A stretch of DNA of 50,422 nt, from positions 1 through 50,422 of the forward strand of contig JAFDVY010000013.1 in NCBI GenBank assembly GCA_018268785.1. The letters run 5' to 3'. The translations under genes were made by a program, and so were the position numbers. A model generated the notes under the pieces. It saw nothing but the letters and a program-made list of their open reading frames with translations, had not been told where the DNA came from and made no database searches. This DNA is from Acidobacteriota bacterium. GTDB taxonomy: Bacteria; Acidobacteriota; Terriglobia; Acidiferrales; UBA7541. Shown piece by piece: positions 18,260-28,690 of this stretch (position 1 is the first letter of the stretch; each line of letters starts with the position of its first letter).

Positions 18260-19660
18260 TTGGCATCGAATGACTCATACGATCTGATTGTCATCGGCTG
18301 CGGCCCCGCTGGGGAAAAAGCGGGAGCGCAGGCTGCTTATTTTGGCAAGCGCGTGGCCGTGATCGAGCGCGCGCCCAATCCGGGCGGCAGTTGCATCAAC
18401 ACGGGAACTGTTCCCAGTAAGACGTTGCGTGAATCGGCGCTCTATTTTTCCGGCCTTGGCCAGCGCGGCCTTTATGGCATTGATTATTCGTTGAAGGAAA
18501 ATCTTACTGTTCACGATTTCATGCATCATGAGCGCGAAGTCGTGGAGATGGAACGCAAGCGCATCCTGAAAAATCTCGAACTGCACAAAATCGAGTACAT
18601 CCAAGGACAGGCGGCGTTTGAAGACGCGCACGCGGTTTCGGTTGGCGGACGCAAGCTCAAAGGCGAAATCATCTTGATTTCCACGGGGTCGAAGCCGAAT
18701 CGTCCCGCGGAAATTTCTTTCGACGACGTACATACGTTTGACTCCGATACATTCCTGCAGATGGACCGCATTCCGAAAACACTTGCAGTCATCGGCGGAG
18801 GCGTCATCGGCTGCGAATACGCGTCGATCTTCATGGCGCTGGGCGTCAAAGTCACTTTGGTGGATGGGCGCGACCGGCTGCTGCCGTTTCTGGACGCGGA
18901 GATTTCCGATCGTCTTCGCGATCGCCTCAAAGAGCTCGGAATGAGTTTCTGGTTCAACGAGCGTCCGGTGAAAGTGGAAAACTCCGCTTCAGGCGCGAAG
19001 CTCACGATGAAATCCGGAAAAGTTCTGGAAGCGGAAGCTGCGCTTTTCGCTGCTGGACGCCGCGCCGCGGTGGATGGCCTCGCGCTGGAAAAAGCGGGTC
19101 TTGCGGTCAACGATCGCGGCTACATCGCCGTGGATGAAAACTATCGTACCGCCGTGCCCAACATTTATGCTGCAGGCGATGTTATTGGTTTTCCGGCGCT
19201 AGCTTCCACTTCCATGGAGCAGGGCCGCGTCGCCGTCTGCCATGCTTTCGGTTTCCAATACAAACAGCGCGTTGCTTCCATGCTGCCGATGGGGATCTAT
19301 ACGATTCCGGAAATTTCCGTGGCAGGCGAAACCGAAGATTCCTGCAAGGAAAAGAAGATTGACTACTGCGTTGGCCGCGCGCACTACGGCAACAACGCCC
19401 GCGGTCACATTTGCGGCGATACGAGCGGCCTGCTGAAGATTATTTTCTCTCCTGCGGACAAGAAACTCCTCGGCCTCAGCATCATCGGCGAATCCGCCAC
19501 CGAACTCGTTCACATCGGCATGATGGTGCTGGACAATGGCCTCACCATCAACGAATTCATCGATCAGGTTTTCAATTACCCGACACTCAGCGAAATGTAT
19601 AAATACGCCGCCTACGACGGGCTTGGAAACCTTTCCGGCCATAAAATGCGCGAGGGATAG
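18260..19660 (+). CDS. sthA: Soluble pyridine nucleotide transhydrogenase
   Basis: A 466-residue cytoplasmic flavoprotein, the same length as the E. coli enzyme from this start. It moves hydride between NADPH and NAD+ without using the proton gradient. Visible features are the FAD Rossmann motif DLIVIGCGPAGEKAG, the second dinucleotide site TLAVIGGGVIGCEYASIF, the FAD motif NIYAAGDVIGFPALAS and the C-terminal dimerisation domain. The redox-cysteine box reads GGSCINTGTVPSK: the second cysteine of dihydrolipoamide dehydrogenase is Thr50. The usual HPT near the C terminus is YPT. Both changes are diagnostic of SthA. The TTG start follows GGGAGG. It may balance NAD(P)H pools in concert with the NADH-dependent operon at 33.6-40.1 kb, though the two are not adjacent. 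Confidence 0.9.
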   Translation: MASNDSYDLIVIGCGPAGEKAGAQAAYFGKRVAVIERAPNPGGSCINTGTVPSKTLRESALYFSGLGQRGLYGIDYSLKENLTVHDFMHHEREVVEMERKRILKNLELHKIEYIQGQAAFEDAHAVSVGGRKLKGEIILISTGSKPNRPAEISFDDVHTFDSDTFLQMDRIPKTLAVIGGGVIGCEYASIFMALGVKVTLVDGRDRLLPFLDAEISDRLRDRLKELGMSFWFNERPVKVENSASGAKLTMKSGKVLEAEAALFAAGRRAAVDGLALEKAGLAVNDRGYIAVDENYRTAVPNIYAAGDVIGFPALASTSMEQGRVAVCHAFGFQYKQRVASMLPMGIYTIPEISVAGETEDSCKEKKIDYCVGRAHYGNNARGHICGDTSGLLKIIFSPADKKLLGLSIIGESATELVHIGMMVLDNGLTINEFIDQVFNYPTLSEMYKYAAYDGLGNLSGHKMREG

Positions 19661-19680
19661 AACTGGTAGAATCGACTTCT

Positions 19681-20511
19681 ATGCGCGCTCTGGCCGCCGC
19701 GATTTTCTTGTTGCTCTTTCTTCCGGGGACGGCGTTGCCGCAGTCCTCTCAGCAAAAGTATTTTCTCGGCATCGACCGCAACGATTATCCCGGCGATGAA
19801 GCAATGAAGCTCCTTCGCAAGGAATTTGTTTTTACCAGCTATTGGCTCGGCAATCCGCCGCAGACAAGATCCAATTCGTGGTCCGGCAAACGCGAATTTC
19901 TGAAATCGCTTGGATACGGATTTCTCCCGCTGTTTTCCGCCCCAACTTCCGGAGAACTGCGCGACGAACCTTACACGTTGAAGCGTGTTGCTACAGACGC
20001 CCAATCCGCAATCTCCGGCGCGCGTAAGGAAGGCTTCCCGCCAGGCACTGTGATTTTCCTCGATATCGAAGAAGGCGGCCGCCTGCCTTCCACTTATTTC
20101 ACATATCTCAAGCTCTGGGCTTCTTCGCTCGCCGAAGCCGGCTTCCGCGCGGGAGTCTATTGCTCGGCAATTCCCGTTGACGAAGGAGAGGGCCTGCGGC
20201 TAATCACTTCCGATTTCATTCGCGACAAAATCAAACCAGGCGAACTCGTCTACTGGGTTTTCAACGACGCCTGCCCGCCTTCCCCGGGCTGCACGGCGCC
20301 ACAAGAACTTCCCGCTCCATCCAGGAGCGGTGTAGCTTATGCGCAAGTCTGGCAATTCGTTCGTTCGCCGCGCGACAAGGAAACTGCGCGCCACTGCAGG
20401 GGCTACGCCAAAGATGGAAATTGTTATGCCGCTTTCGATACCGCGCGCAAGTACAATTTGGATCTCAACGTCGCAACTTCCGCGGATCCTTCGGCTGCTC
20501 CAAAATTCTAA
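19681..20511 (+). CDS. Secreted DUF1906 (Rv2525c-like) glycoside-hydrolase-like protein
   Basis: 276 residues with a signal peptide (MRALAAAIFLLLFLPGTALP). The mature part begins KYFLGIDRNDYPGDEAMKLL, followed by FTSYWLGNPP, a Ser/Trp segment and VIFLDIEEGG. These match the TIM-barrel-like DUF1906 family, in which Asp/Glu residues at strand ends suggest a glycosidase-like pocket. The C-terminal part contains CPPSPGC and CRGYAKDGNC, probably disulfide loops. Rv2525c of mycobacteria is a Tat-exported wall-associated member; here the signal is Sec-type. The substrate is unknown, and peptidoglycan or exopolysaccharide are guesses. The gene starts 20 bases after sthA and its stop codon overlaps the stop of the convergent gene. 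Confidence 0.62.
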   Translation: MRALAAAIFLLLFLPGTALPQSSQQKYFLGIDRNDYPGDEAMKLLRKEFVFTSYWLGNPPQTRSNSWSGKREFLKSLGYGFLPLFSAPTSGELRDEPYTLKRVATDAQSAISGARKEGFPPGTVIFLDIEEGGRLPSTYFTYLKLWASSLAEAGFRAGVYCSAIPVDEGEGLRLITSDFIRDKIKPGELVYWVFNDACPPSPGCTAPQELPAPSRSGVAYAQVWQFVRSPRDKETARHCRGYAKDGNCYAAFDTARKYNLDLNVATSADPSAAPKF

Positions 20512-22133
20512 TTCGTTGGATTACGGGGAAACTTGAAATAAGGAAGCCGCACGCCTTCGATCATGATTTGATCCGCGCGCATCGCGTCAGGCGCTTCAAA
20601 CCCCTTGGTCCCGGCGCTGGTCACAAAATCATCCTGATCCACGCCGTCGCCGCTGACGCCCAGACCACCGACTAGAACTCCGTTTTTGTACAAGCCCGCG
20701 CTGCCCGGGAAAAACACGATGCCGCTGTTGTTGCCGCTGGGAAGACCGCTACCCAATCCTTGCGAACATGGATTCATTGTGTCGTTCAAATACAAGCTGA
20801 AAAACGGCCCGGGGTTCAGAGAAGAGTCGTCGATACCTGGAGGAAAAAGCGGCTGCGAGCCGAAACTAATGGTGCGATTCGTTACAGCCGTTCCCATCGG
20901 CACGCCGTTTAGATCGGCTGCGGAACGCGCGCTGCTATTGAAGTAGACCATGTTGCGAGCTTTTGATGCGGCGACATCGATGCTGAACACGGTCGAATCG
21001 TCCATGCGGCGCAAGCCGATGATAGTGCCGTCCAAGTCCGCGACGGCGATGACCATGCGCGCGCGCGAGCCGTCGGGCAAGCGAATCGCGGCACGGGTGA
21101 GCTTTGCTTCGTTTTCGGCGTTGTCCAAAATTCCTTTTACGTCTGCCGCCGAAAGACCGCCGAGCGGGCCCGCAGCCGGCGCCACTAAATCGCCAAATTC
21201 AGGCACGCCTGTTCCATTTGTTGCGGCAACGACCCAGGTTCCGCCAGCGGCTGTTCCAGTTCCGATTCCTCCTGGGGGCGTGGTGTTTGTCACTGCGGGC
21301 AAAACGACCCCACCCAGGAAAACCGCTCCGGGCGGTGGCAGATTGCTGAAGAATCCGCCGAACCCATTCGAAGTTGCGCCCACGAATGCTGCGTACTCGT
21401 CCGCGTCCATCGTTCCGCCGGTGACTCCGATTCCGCCGACGAGTACATTTCCGCGATAGATCGGAATTCCGCCAGGATTCACCACATTTGGATCCGAATC
21501 GTTCGTATCTTTTTTTCCGGTGATGATGCCGAGCGGTTTCGTTCCGCTCACCGGATGCGACGGTAAAAAGCCGTGTGTCTGCAATTCAGCGGAAAGCGTG
21601 CACCCGCGATTCGTATTTTCAATTCCGTACAGATCCGCCGGCGGCTGATTCTGCACTCCGGGCGGCAGATGAATGCCGCTGATGAATCGCACGGTGCGGG
21701 AAGTCAGTGGCGCCTGATTGTTGCTAAAGAACGCGCCCGTTCGCGCCAGTTCCACGGCTACGTCGTCCGCATTTTCCATCGCGGAAAAATTTCCCAGCGA
21801 GAGCGCGCCGGCCGGAGCGCCCGCTTTGTGAAATACGCCAAGCACTTTTCCCTGGCGATCGACGACGGCAATCACCAGAGTGTCCGTTGAAACAGAAGCT
21901 GCTGCCGAGGTCGCAATGCTCGTGACTTCCGTTGCCGTCAGCGCTTGGAAAGTCACCGGCGGTGGAGGAGGTGGCAAAGTCGCCGTACTTCCCCCACCGC
22001 ATCCCGCCAGAAAATAGGTGAGAGCTCCTGCAACGGCCAGCGCCAGCACAATTCCAACGGTGAGGGCTCTCTTGCGCTTCGCTAGCGCGGTGGTGGACGC
22101 AACCGATTTGCGGAGTCTGGGGACGGTGGCCAT
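20508..22133 (-). CDS. Lipoprotein with two GlcG/HbpS-like heme-binding domains
   Basis: 541 residues from the ATG at 22133. An upstream in-frame start at 22277 would add 48 residues in front of the signal. The chosen N terminus has a long basic n-region, a hydrophobic core and the lipobox YFLAGC, so Cys45 should be lipidated; a Pro-run linker follows. Two related halves are seen. One starts near LTATEVTSIATSAAASVSTD and contains VIAVVDRQGKVLGVF. The other starts near LSAADVKGILDNAENEA and contains MVIAVADLDGTIIGLRRM, then SIDVAASKARN and KNGVLVGGLGVSGDGVDQDD. This is the GlcG/HbpS fold (PF03928), which binds heme or small ligands. No heme ligand can be asserted by eye. It converges on the DUF1906-like gene with a 4-base stop overlap. 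Confidence 0.8.
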   Translation of the reverse strand: MATVPRLRKSVASTTALAKRKRALTVGIVLALAVAGALTYFLAGCGGGSTATLPPPPPPVTFQALTATEVTSIATSAAASVSTDTLVIAVVDRQGKVLGVFHKAGAPAGALSLGNFSAMENADDVAVELARTGAFFSNNQAPLTSRTVRFISGIHLPPGVQNQPPADLYGIENTNRGCTLSAELQTHGFLPSHPVSGTKPLGIITGKKDTNDSDPNVVNPGGIPIYRGNVLVGGIGVTGGTMDADEYAAFVGATSNGFGGFFSNLPPPGAVFLGGVVLPAVTNTTPPGGIGTGTAAGGTWVVAATNGTGVPEFGDLVAPAAGPLGGLSAADVKGILDNAENEAKLTRAAIRLPDGSRARMVIAVADLDGTIIGLRRMDDSTVFSIDVAASKARNMVYFNSSARSAADLNGVPMGTAVTNRTISFGSQPLFPPGIDDSSLNPGPFFSLYLNDTMNPCSQGLGSGLPSGNNSGIVFFPGSAGLYKNGVLVGGLGVSGDGVDQDDFVTSAGTKGFEAPDAMRADQIMIEGVRLPYFKFPRNPTN

Positions 22134-22142
22134 GGCAAACGA

Positions 22143-22156
22143 TACCAACGTTGGTA
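22143..22156. promoter_or_regulatory. Perfect 14-base palindrome, operator candidate
   Basis: TACCAACGTTGGTA lies 9 bases upstream of the GlcG-like lipoprotein start, in the 209-base divergent region shared with the outer-membrane protein gene at 22343. The position suggests a repressor site covering the translation start of the minus-strand gene. The regulator is unknown. Confidence 0.5.
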
Positions 22157-22342
22157 ACACATTCGCGCCGCGCGACTCAACGCTTTTGCGGCGATTTCTG
22201 TTCCAAGTGTGACTTGAGGCTTTGCCGCACTTGCAGTAATAAGAAGTCGCCACCACTTGGCGAAAACCGTTGCCCATCTGCCGCCGATATTGTTAGCTAG
22301 AGTGCGATTCCTGACTTCTCGCCGGAGATTCCGGCACAACGC

Positions 22343-24589
22343 ATGCGCAACTTACCCTCGCGGCTTCCCCGACGCGCACTTCGCGCAGCCCTCGCTGCCT
22401 GTGCATTGTGTTTTGCTTTTCCGGTGTTAGCCGTCGGGCGTGCCCAGCAAACGTCCGCCCAGCAGCCGTCTGCGCAAAAATCCAGCACGACTTCGCTGCA
22501 GACGCTTCGCATCCCGCGCCAGCAAGCGCAGAACACAGCCGCGCTCGACGGCATTGTCCGCGACTCCGGCTTTTCGAACATTACCATTCCCGTTCCGGGC
22601 GCGTCACTTACGCTGCACAATTTGCAAACGGGAGAGACTTTCTCCAGCGCAGCCAGTGGCGAAGGTGTTTTTCGCATTTTTCCAATTACCCCCGGCCATT
22701 ATGAGCTTCGCGTCTCGGCGCACGACTATGGGCCGTTTGTAATCTCGGATTTGGCGTTTCAACCGAATGAAGTCGTGACGCTGGAAATTTCGCTGGTTAC
22801 AGTTGCGGCCATTGAGGCGCGCTCGCGGTTGCCGCGCCAGCCGGAACTGGGCCCGGCGCTTTCTGCAAGCGGCGAAGAATCGTTCGGTGCATACCGCGAG
22901 TTTCGCCATCGGCTCGATTCCGATCCCGCGTATGTCCTGAATCCCGCGGCAGAAGTTCTTCCGCCTATCGCCGACGTCTACAACAAGATCCCGGATCGCT
23001 GGCAACTGCAACAGCCGGAATATCGCCGCTATGATGCAAAGGGCGAGTATCTTTACACCAAGCCGCGCTGGTACGACCCCTTCAATCGCAACAAATTCAA
23101 AGGCGACGAGCCCATCTGGCCGAATTTTCTTGGACAGCAGACCTTTTTGAACCTGACGGCAACTTCGGAGACTTTCTTCGATGGCCGTCGCGTTCCTTCG
23201 CCGAGCAATGTCAGCACCGCCGAACCGGGCAGCTCGGGATTTTTCGGTCGCGGGGAGCAGGGGTTCCTTGATCAAACGTTTCGCGTGAGCTTCGACCTTT
23301 TTCATGGAGATGCGTCGTTCAAGCCCGTGGATTGGCGAATTCGAATTACGCCGGAAGTTAGTCTCAACAATTTGAAAGTCCGCGAACTGGGCATTGTTGG
23401 TCCAAGTCCGCTCGCCGGCACGAACCGCTTCGATACACACGCCGGCCTGCAGGAAGCGTTCGTCGAGTACAAGATCCACGACCTCAGCGCCAATTACGAT
23501 TTCATTTCCATCCGCGCCGGAATTCAGGAGTTCAACTCCGATTTCCGCGCGTTTTTATTTCAGGACGAGCAACCCGGCATCCGCATCTTCGGAAATCTGC
23601 ACAGCGACAAAATCGAGTACAACGCCGCCTATTTCGATTTGCTTGAAAAAAATACCAACAGTGGGCTCAACACGTTCGAACGCCGCAGCCAGCAAGTCGC
23701 CATTGCGAATACCTATTTGCAGGATTTTTTCTTCCCCGGCTACACCGCCGAATTTCTGGTTGCCTACAACAAAGACGACGGCGGCTTGCATTACGACGAC
23801 AATGGTTTTCTCGTCCGCCCTTCGCCCGTCGGCAACGTGATCAATCAGAATCCAGGCATTGGCCCGATTCTCCACGGAATTCGCGTCGGCTATTTCGGCT
23901 GGCTCGGCAACGGCCACATCAAGCGTGTCAACCTCACACACGCTTTTTTTCAAGCGGTCGGCGAGGACACATTTAATCCGATTGCAGGCAGGCGCGTCAC
24001 CGTCAACGCGCAGATGGCGGCCGGGGAAGTTTCGTACGACCACAACTGGATTCGTTACCGGGTTTCCGGCTTCTACGCGTCGGGCGATTCGAATGTCCGC
24101 GACGGGCGCGCTCGCGGCTTCGATTCCATTCTCGATGAGCCCGCATTCGCCGGCGGCCTCTTCAGCTTCTGGAATCGCGAACAGATTCGCCTCACCGGCT
24201 CCGGCGTCTCTCTGACACCGCCCGGCAGCCTGCTTCCGTCGCTTCGTTCGAACAAGGAAGAAGGCCAGGCCAACTTCGTTAACCCGGGGATTTTTCTTGT
24301 GAATGCAGGCGCCGATTTTGACGTGACTCCGAAGCTCCGCGCATTTGCCAACGTCAACTATCTGCGCTTCATGCGTACCGAGCCGCTCGAATTCATTCTC
24401 GAGCAAGCGCCCATCCGCCACGGCATCGGTACCGACTATGGTCTCGGTCTGACGTATCGCCCGCCACTTTCCGAAAATATCGTCATTATTGGCGGCGCGT
24501 CGGCCCTAACTCCGGGCAACGGTTTCCGCGACATCTACGGCGGCCACACGCTATTCTCTCTCTTCACATCGGTGAGGTTCACGTTCTGA
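22343..24589 (+). CDS. Outer-membrane beta-barrel protein with carboxypeptidase-regulatory-like domain (putative cytochrome-associated porin)
   Basis: 748 residues. The signal peptide spans about 1-35. A carboxypeptidase-regulatory-like beta sandwich lies at about 67-155 ([10 protein letters not shown], then [19 protein letters not shown]). A linker with an aromatic-rich segment follows. From about 255 to the end, alternating strands with aromatic girdles suggest a barrel of many strands, and the last residues, TSVRFTF, end in phenylalanine as outer-membrane proteins do. No TonB box or plug domain is visible, so it is not a classical TonB receptor. Its TGA overlaps the ATG of the multiheme cytochrome gene by one base (TGATG), implying coupled translation and a joint function. 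The pair resembles porin-cytochrome conduits; that role is inferred from context. Confidence 0.72.
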   Translation: MRNLPSRLPRRALRAALAACALCFAFPVLAVGRAQQTSAQQPSAQKSSTTSLQTLRIPRQQAQNTAALDGIVRDSGFSNITIPVPGASLTLHNLQTGETFSSAASGEGVFRIFPITPGHYELRVSAHDYGPFVISDLAFQPNEVVTLEISLVTVAAIEARSRLPRQPELGPALSASGEESFGAYREFRHRLDSDPAYVLNPAAEVLPPIADVYNKIPDRWQLQQPEYRRYDAKGEYLYTKPRWYDPFNRNKFKGDEPIWPNFLGQQTFLNLTATSETFFDGRRVPSPSNVSTAEPGSSGFFGRGEQGFLDQTFRVSFDLFHGDASFKPVDWRIRITPEVSLNNLKVRELGIVGPSPLAGTNRFDTHAGLQEAFVEYKIHDLSANYDFISIRAGIQEFNSDFRAFLFQDEQPGIRIFGNLHSDKIEYNAAYFDLLEKNTNSGLNTFERRSQQVAIANTYLQDFFFPGYTAEFLVAYNKDDGGLHYDDNGFLVRPSPVGNVINQNPGIGPILHGIRVGYFGWLGNGHIKRVNLTHAFFQAVGEDTFNPIAGRRVTVNAQMAAGEVSYDHNWIRYRVSGFYASGDSNVRDGRARGFDSILDEPAFAGGLFSFWNREQIRLTGSGVSLTPPGSLLPSLRSNKEEGQANFVNPGIFLVNAGADFDVTPKLRAFANVNYLRFMRTEPLEFILEQAPIRHGIGTDYGLGLTYRPPLSENIVIIGGASALTPGNGFRDIYGGHTLFSLFTSVRFTF

Positions 24590-27500
24590 TGAAAGGCCGC
24601 GCGCGCATCTCACTTCTCTTGTCGCTTCTCTTCTGCGGCATCTTTATCCTTGCCACGACGCGGACTTTCTCCGCCGCCACAGGCCAGCAGAACGAGGGAA
24701 TCTCTCCTCTTCGTGGCCAAACGGAAGAACAGGCCGCTGCAAAGTCGACTGGCTGCATTTCGTGCCACGGGCAGACCGATGAACCCACGATGCACCCAAC
24801 GAAAACGGTGCACATCGGCTGTACGGATTGCCACGGCGGGAACTCTTCTGTATCCGTCGCGACCGGCGCTGATCCCGCTTCCGGCGAATACAAGTCCGCG
24901 AAGGAAAAAGCGCACATTCAGCCGCACGACGCCATTTTCAAGAATCGCAGCGCCGTACCGGAAATCATCTATGCGAAATGGCTCAAGGAACCCGCTGAGT
25001 ACGTGAAGTTTGTAAATCCTGGCGATTTGCGGGTCGCACCCGAAACTTGCGGCGCCGCCGGATGCCACGCCACAGAGACGCGCGCGGTCTCGAACAGCAT
25101 GATGACGCACACTGGGATGCTCTGGGGCGCAGCACTCTACAACAACGGCGGCTATCCCGCCAAGGACACACGGTTTGGAGAAAGTTACGACCGCGACGGA
25201 AAACCACGGTCGCTGAAGACAATTCCCGCTCCAACTCCGGAAGAGACCCGCACCAGGGGCGTTCTTCCGCAACTCGAACCGCTTTTGCGCTGGGAGACTT
25301 CGCAACCAGGCAATGTGCTTCGCGTCTTCGAGCGCGGAGGCGAGAAAAAAGGCGAAATCGGCAACCCGAAAAAGAATGAAGCGCCCGGCAAGCCCGATGA
25401 CAAACTGAGCGACAGAGGCTTCGGCACTGAACTCCGCACCGATCCCGTTTTTCTGGGTTTGCAAAAAACGCGCCTCGTCGATCCCGTGATGTCTTTACCG
25501 GGCACGAACGATCATCCCGGCGACTATCGCGCCAGCGGTTGTTCGGCTTGCCATGTGATTTATGCGAACGATCGAGATCCGGCGCACTCCGCGGATTACG
25601 CGCAATTCGGCAACCTGGGCCGCTCCGCGTCAATCGATCCCACGATTCCCAAAACCGAATCGGCGCATCCCATCAAGCACGTTTTTACGCGTTCCATCCC
25701 TTCGAGCCAATGCATGGTCTGCCACATTCACCCGGGCACGAATATGCTTACAACCTATTTCGGGCTCACCTGGTGGGACAACGAAATCGATGGCGACAAG
25801 ATGTATCCGAAGGAACAGCACAACCCGAGTGAAGAGGAACGCTACGAGGTCTCCTTGCGGAATCCAGAAGCCGCCGCTGCGCGAGGCCTATGGCGCGATC
25901 AAAAGTTTCTCGCCGAAGCCGGTTCACCGGAATTCAACAAGCAATTGAAGACGACACAATTCGCCGATTTTCACGGCCACGGATGGGTTTTCCGTGGCGT
26001 CTATAAACACGACCGAAAAGGGAACTGGCTCGACAAAGAAGATAGGATTATTCCGTTCGATGACCCGGAGCGTTTCGGCAAGGCCGTGCACCTCGCAGAC
26101 ATTCATCTGGAAAAAGGAATGCAGTGCACCGATTGTCATTTCAATCAGGACAATCACGGCAACGGAAAAATCTATGGCGAGCCCCGGGCCGCTGTCGAAA
26201 TCGATTGTGTCGATTGCCACGGCACGATCAACCAGAAGGCGACGCTGACAACCTCGGGCCCCGCCGCGCCAGACCCCGCTCTTCCAACGTGGCCGCGCGG
26301 TCATCGGCTCGACGCGCTTCGCACGCCGTGGGGCCTGCGCCGTTTTGAGAACCTTAACGGAAAAATCATTCAGCGCTCGATGACCGATCCCGCAAAGGAG
26401 TGGGAAATCGTTCAGACCGCGGACACCATCACTCCTGGCAGCGTGCACTTCAATCCAAAGTCTCTGCGCGCAAAATTGATGGGCAAGAACGGCTCAGTGC
26501 TCCCGAACGTTCCGCAAGATGAAACGCATCTCGCGCACGGCAATGCGAGCATGACCTGCTATTCCTGCCACACTTCGTGGACTCCGACGTGTTTCGGCTG
26601 CCACCTGCAAATGACGGCCAACGCTCGCCGGCCAATGCTGCACAACGAAGGCCTGGTTACGCGCAACTACACGAGCTACAACTTTCAGGTTTTGCGCGAC
26701 GACATTTATATGCTTGGAGTCGATGGCACGGTGACCGGCCATCGTTTTGCTCCGGCGCGCTCGAGTTGCGCGATTCTAGTGAGTTCGCAAAATGCGAATC
26801 GCGAATGGCTCTACTACACACAGCAGACGATTTCCTCTCCGGGTTTTTCGGGACAAAGTTTCTCCACCTTTGTCCCGCACACCGTTCGCGCGAAAGAGAC
26901 CAAACAGTGCAGCGACTGCCATGTTTCCCGGCAGAACGACAACAATGCCTGGATGGCGCAAGTTTTGTTGCAAGGCACGAATTTCATGAACTTCATGGGG
27001 CGTTATGTCTACGTCGCGACCGGCAAAAAGGGTTTTGAAGCCATTGCCGTCGCCGAGCACGATGAGCCCGAAGCCATTTACGGCAGTGACTTGCATCGCA
27101 TCGCTTATCCCGACGATTACAGGAAATTCCTAAAACACGAACGCGAGCTGGATACTGCCTATGAACACGACGGCAACATTCTGGACATTCAGGCTCGCGG
27201 AGAATATGCGTACGCTGCCATGGGCAAGAATGGCCTGCGGGTGTTCGACATTGCCAACGTGGACAATAAAGGGTTTTCGGAACGCTTAACCAGCGCTCCC
27301 GTTTCACCGCTGGGCCAGCGCTTCTATGTCCCTACGAAAAACGCGCAGTCTGTCGCGTCGCCCACCACGCTTGGCGTCGACCCGCTGCGCAAGCAGCTCC
27401 CCGAAAACGAGGAGCAACCCATTCACCTGATTTATGGTTTCCTCTATGTCGCAGACGCGGAAGAAGGCCTGGTCGTCATTGGCGATCCCAATCTCAAAGC

Positions 27501-28407
27501 AAAAATGCCGGGTGTCGGCACGCTCCTCGACGGTAATCCCAACAATAATTTTCTCAAGCGCGCTCTCGCTTTCAATCCCAACGGCGCGCTGACCGGCGCG
27601 CGTAAAATCACGATCGCCGGAACATATGCCTACATCGTCACCGATAAAAATCTCGTCGTCGTGGATCTGGACAACCCTCTTGCGCCCAAAATTACCGCAA
27701 CCATCGGAGCGCCTTTTCTCAACGATCCTCGCGCCGTTGCTGTCCAATTTCGTTACGCATTCGTCGTCGATCGCGACGGTCTGAAGACTCTCGATGTCAC
27801 GGAGCTTGCCCAACCCAGGCCCGTCGAATCCTCAAAACTGTCCCTCGACGACGCGCGCAACATCTATGTCGCCCGCACGTATGCGTACGTCTCCGCCGGC
27901 AAGCACGGTATCGCTATCGTCGACGTCGAAAACCCCGAATTGCCAAAACTCGACCAAATTTACAACGCGGAAGGAAAATTGAGCGACGTCAACGATGTGA
28001 AAATCGGAATGGTCGCCGCCAGCGCTTTCGCCTTTGTCGCTGATGGAAAAAATGGCCTGCGCGTTCTGCAAATTCTCTCGCCGTGGGACGATCCCGCGCA
28101 TTTCTCCGGCTTTAGCCCGCGGCCAACTCCAAAACTGATTGCCACCGCCCACACGCGCGGTCCAGCCCTGGCCATCTCCAAAGGAATTGACCGCGACCGT
28201 GCCGTGGATGAATCCGGAAATCAGCTCGCGGTCTTCGGCCGCCGCGGTGCACGTCCGCTGAACCGCTCGGAAATCCGCGCCCTCTACCTCCACACCGGCA
28301 CAAACGAGCCCTATTCCGTCACAGACAGCGGCCCTGATCTTGCATCGAGAAATTCCGTCGCAACCTGGCTGCATCGTCTGTTCCGCTGGCATCCATCCGG
28401 AAAATAG
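24589..28407 (+). CDS. Large multiheme cytochrome c with C-terminal LVIVD-type seven-unit beta-propeller
   Basis: 1272 residues. An N-terminal hydrophobic segment (about 5-24) acts as signal or anchor. Nine CXXCH heme sites have their first cysteines at residues 55, 77, 317, 374, 512, 539, 656, 667 and 773. A tenth possible site is the wider CGAAGCH at 153. The heme part ends near 780. From about 803 to 1164, seven units with the pattern YAYVA...G-L-x-V-x-D (for example [20 protein letters not shown] and [20 protein letters not shown]) look like LVIVD repeats and would close a seven-bladed propeller. Such a protein is exported and heme-loaded in the periplasm. It is coupled to the barrel gene upstream, so electron transfer across or on the outer membrane is the favoured role. 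The substrate is unknown; the propeller could dock an acceptor. Confidence 0.85.
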   Translation: MKGRARISLLLSLLFCGIFILATTRTFSAATGQQNEGISPLRGQTEEQAAAKSTGCISCHGQTDEPTMHPTKTVHIGCTDCHGGNSSVSVATGADPASGEYKSAKEKAHIQPHDAIFKNRSAVPEIIYAKWLKEPAEYVKFVNPGDLRVAPETCGAAGCHATETRAVSNSMMTHTGMLWGAALYNNGGYPAKDTRFGESYDRDGKPRSLKTIPAPTPEETRTRGVLPQLEPLLRWETSQPGNVLRVFERGGEKKGEIGNPKKNEAPGKPDDKLSDRGFGTELRTDPVFLGLQKTRLVDPVMSLPGTNDHPGDYRASGCSACHVIYANDRDPAHSADYAQFGNLGRSASIDPTIPKTESAHPIKHVFTRSIPSSQCMVCHIHPGTNMLTTYFGLTWWDNEIDGDKMYPKEQHNPSEEERYEVSLRNPEAAAARGLWRDQKFLAEAGSPEFNKQLKTTQFADFHGHGWVFRGVYKHDRKGNWLDKEDRIIPFDDPERFGKAVHLADIHLEKGMQCTDCHFNQDNHGNGKIYGEPRAAVEIDCVDCHGTINQKATLTTSGPAAPDPALPTWPRGHRLDALRTPWGLRRFENLNGKIIQRSMTDPAKEWEIVQTADTITPGSVHFNPKSLRAKLMGKNGSVLPNVPQDETHLAHGNASMTCYSCHTSWTPTCFGCHLQMTANARRPMLHNEGLVTRNYTSYNFQVLRDDIYMLGVDGTVTGHRFAPARSSCAILVSSQNANREWLYYTQQTISSPGFSGQSFSTFVPHTVRAKETKQCSDCHVSRQNDNNAWMAQVLLQGTNFMNFMGRYVYVATGKKGFEAIAVAEHDEPEAIYGSDLHRIAYPDDYRKFLKHERELDTAYEHDGNILDIQARGEYAYAAMGKNGLRVFDIANVDNKGFSERLTSAPVSPLGQRFYVPTKNAQSVASPTTLGVDPLRKQLPENEEQPIHLIYGFLYVADAEEGLVVIGDPNLKAKMPGVGTLLDGNPNNNFLKRALAFNPNGALTGARKITIAGTYAYIVTDKNLVVVDLDNPLAPKITATIGAPFLNDPRAVAVQFRYAFVVDRDGLKTLDVTELAQPRPVESSKLSLDDARNIYVARTYAYVSAGKHGIAIVDVENPELPKLDQIYNAEGKLSDVNDVKIGMVAASAFAFVADGKNGLRVLQILSPWDDPAHFSGFSPRPTPKLIATAHTRGPALAISKGIDRDRAVDESGNQLAVFGRRGARPLNRSEIRALYLHTGTNEPYSVTDSGPDLASRNSVATWLHRLFRWHPSGK

Positions 28408-28537
28408 ACAGGGCCCGCAAGGAAAAAGCGCATTCGCCTGTTGTTCTCCTGTGACCAACGTGCAGAATCGAATTCTTATTCCAGGGACTGTAACGTTGTA
28501 GGCTCCAACTTATTTGTTTTTAACCTTTTGCATGCTA

Positions 28538-28557
28538 TTCGCATCTAATCTAAGGAC
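28538..28557 (+). promoter_or_regulatory. Promoter-like motif, copy 3
   Basis: TTCGCATCTAATCTAAGGAC, 154 bases before the HAD gene start, sharing the GCAYCTA...TARG core with the elements at 2141 and 2391. TAATCT may be the -10 hexamer. Confidence 0.4.
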
Positions 28558-28652
28558 AAAACCCGGTTCACGTTCCCTGCATAGAAATGATTAAAATAAT
28601 TTGTTGGGGCTCCCCTCGGAGACGCAGTTAAGGTGTAGATGCAGGGTTAATT

Positions 28653-28690
28653 GGGGCTCAAGAGCTGCCCCGGCTCGCAAGAGGGCGAGC
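28653..28690 (+). other. Two tandem hairpins in the HAD gene leader
   Basis: Stem 1 is GGGGC/GCCCC with a 9-base loop. Stem 2 is GCTCGC/GCGAGC with the loop AAGAGG. They are separated by one base and end about 21 bases before the ATG. Neither is followed by a T-run, so a translational effect is more likely than termination. Confidence 0.45.

Noticed and set aside
18260..19660. Dihydrolipoamide dehydrogenase or mercuric reductase
   Set aside because: The redox-active second cysteine is threonine and the catalytic H-P-T is Y-P-T, both features of SthA.
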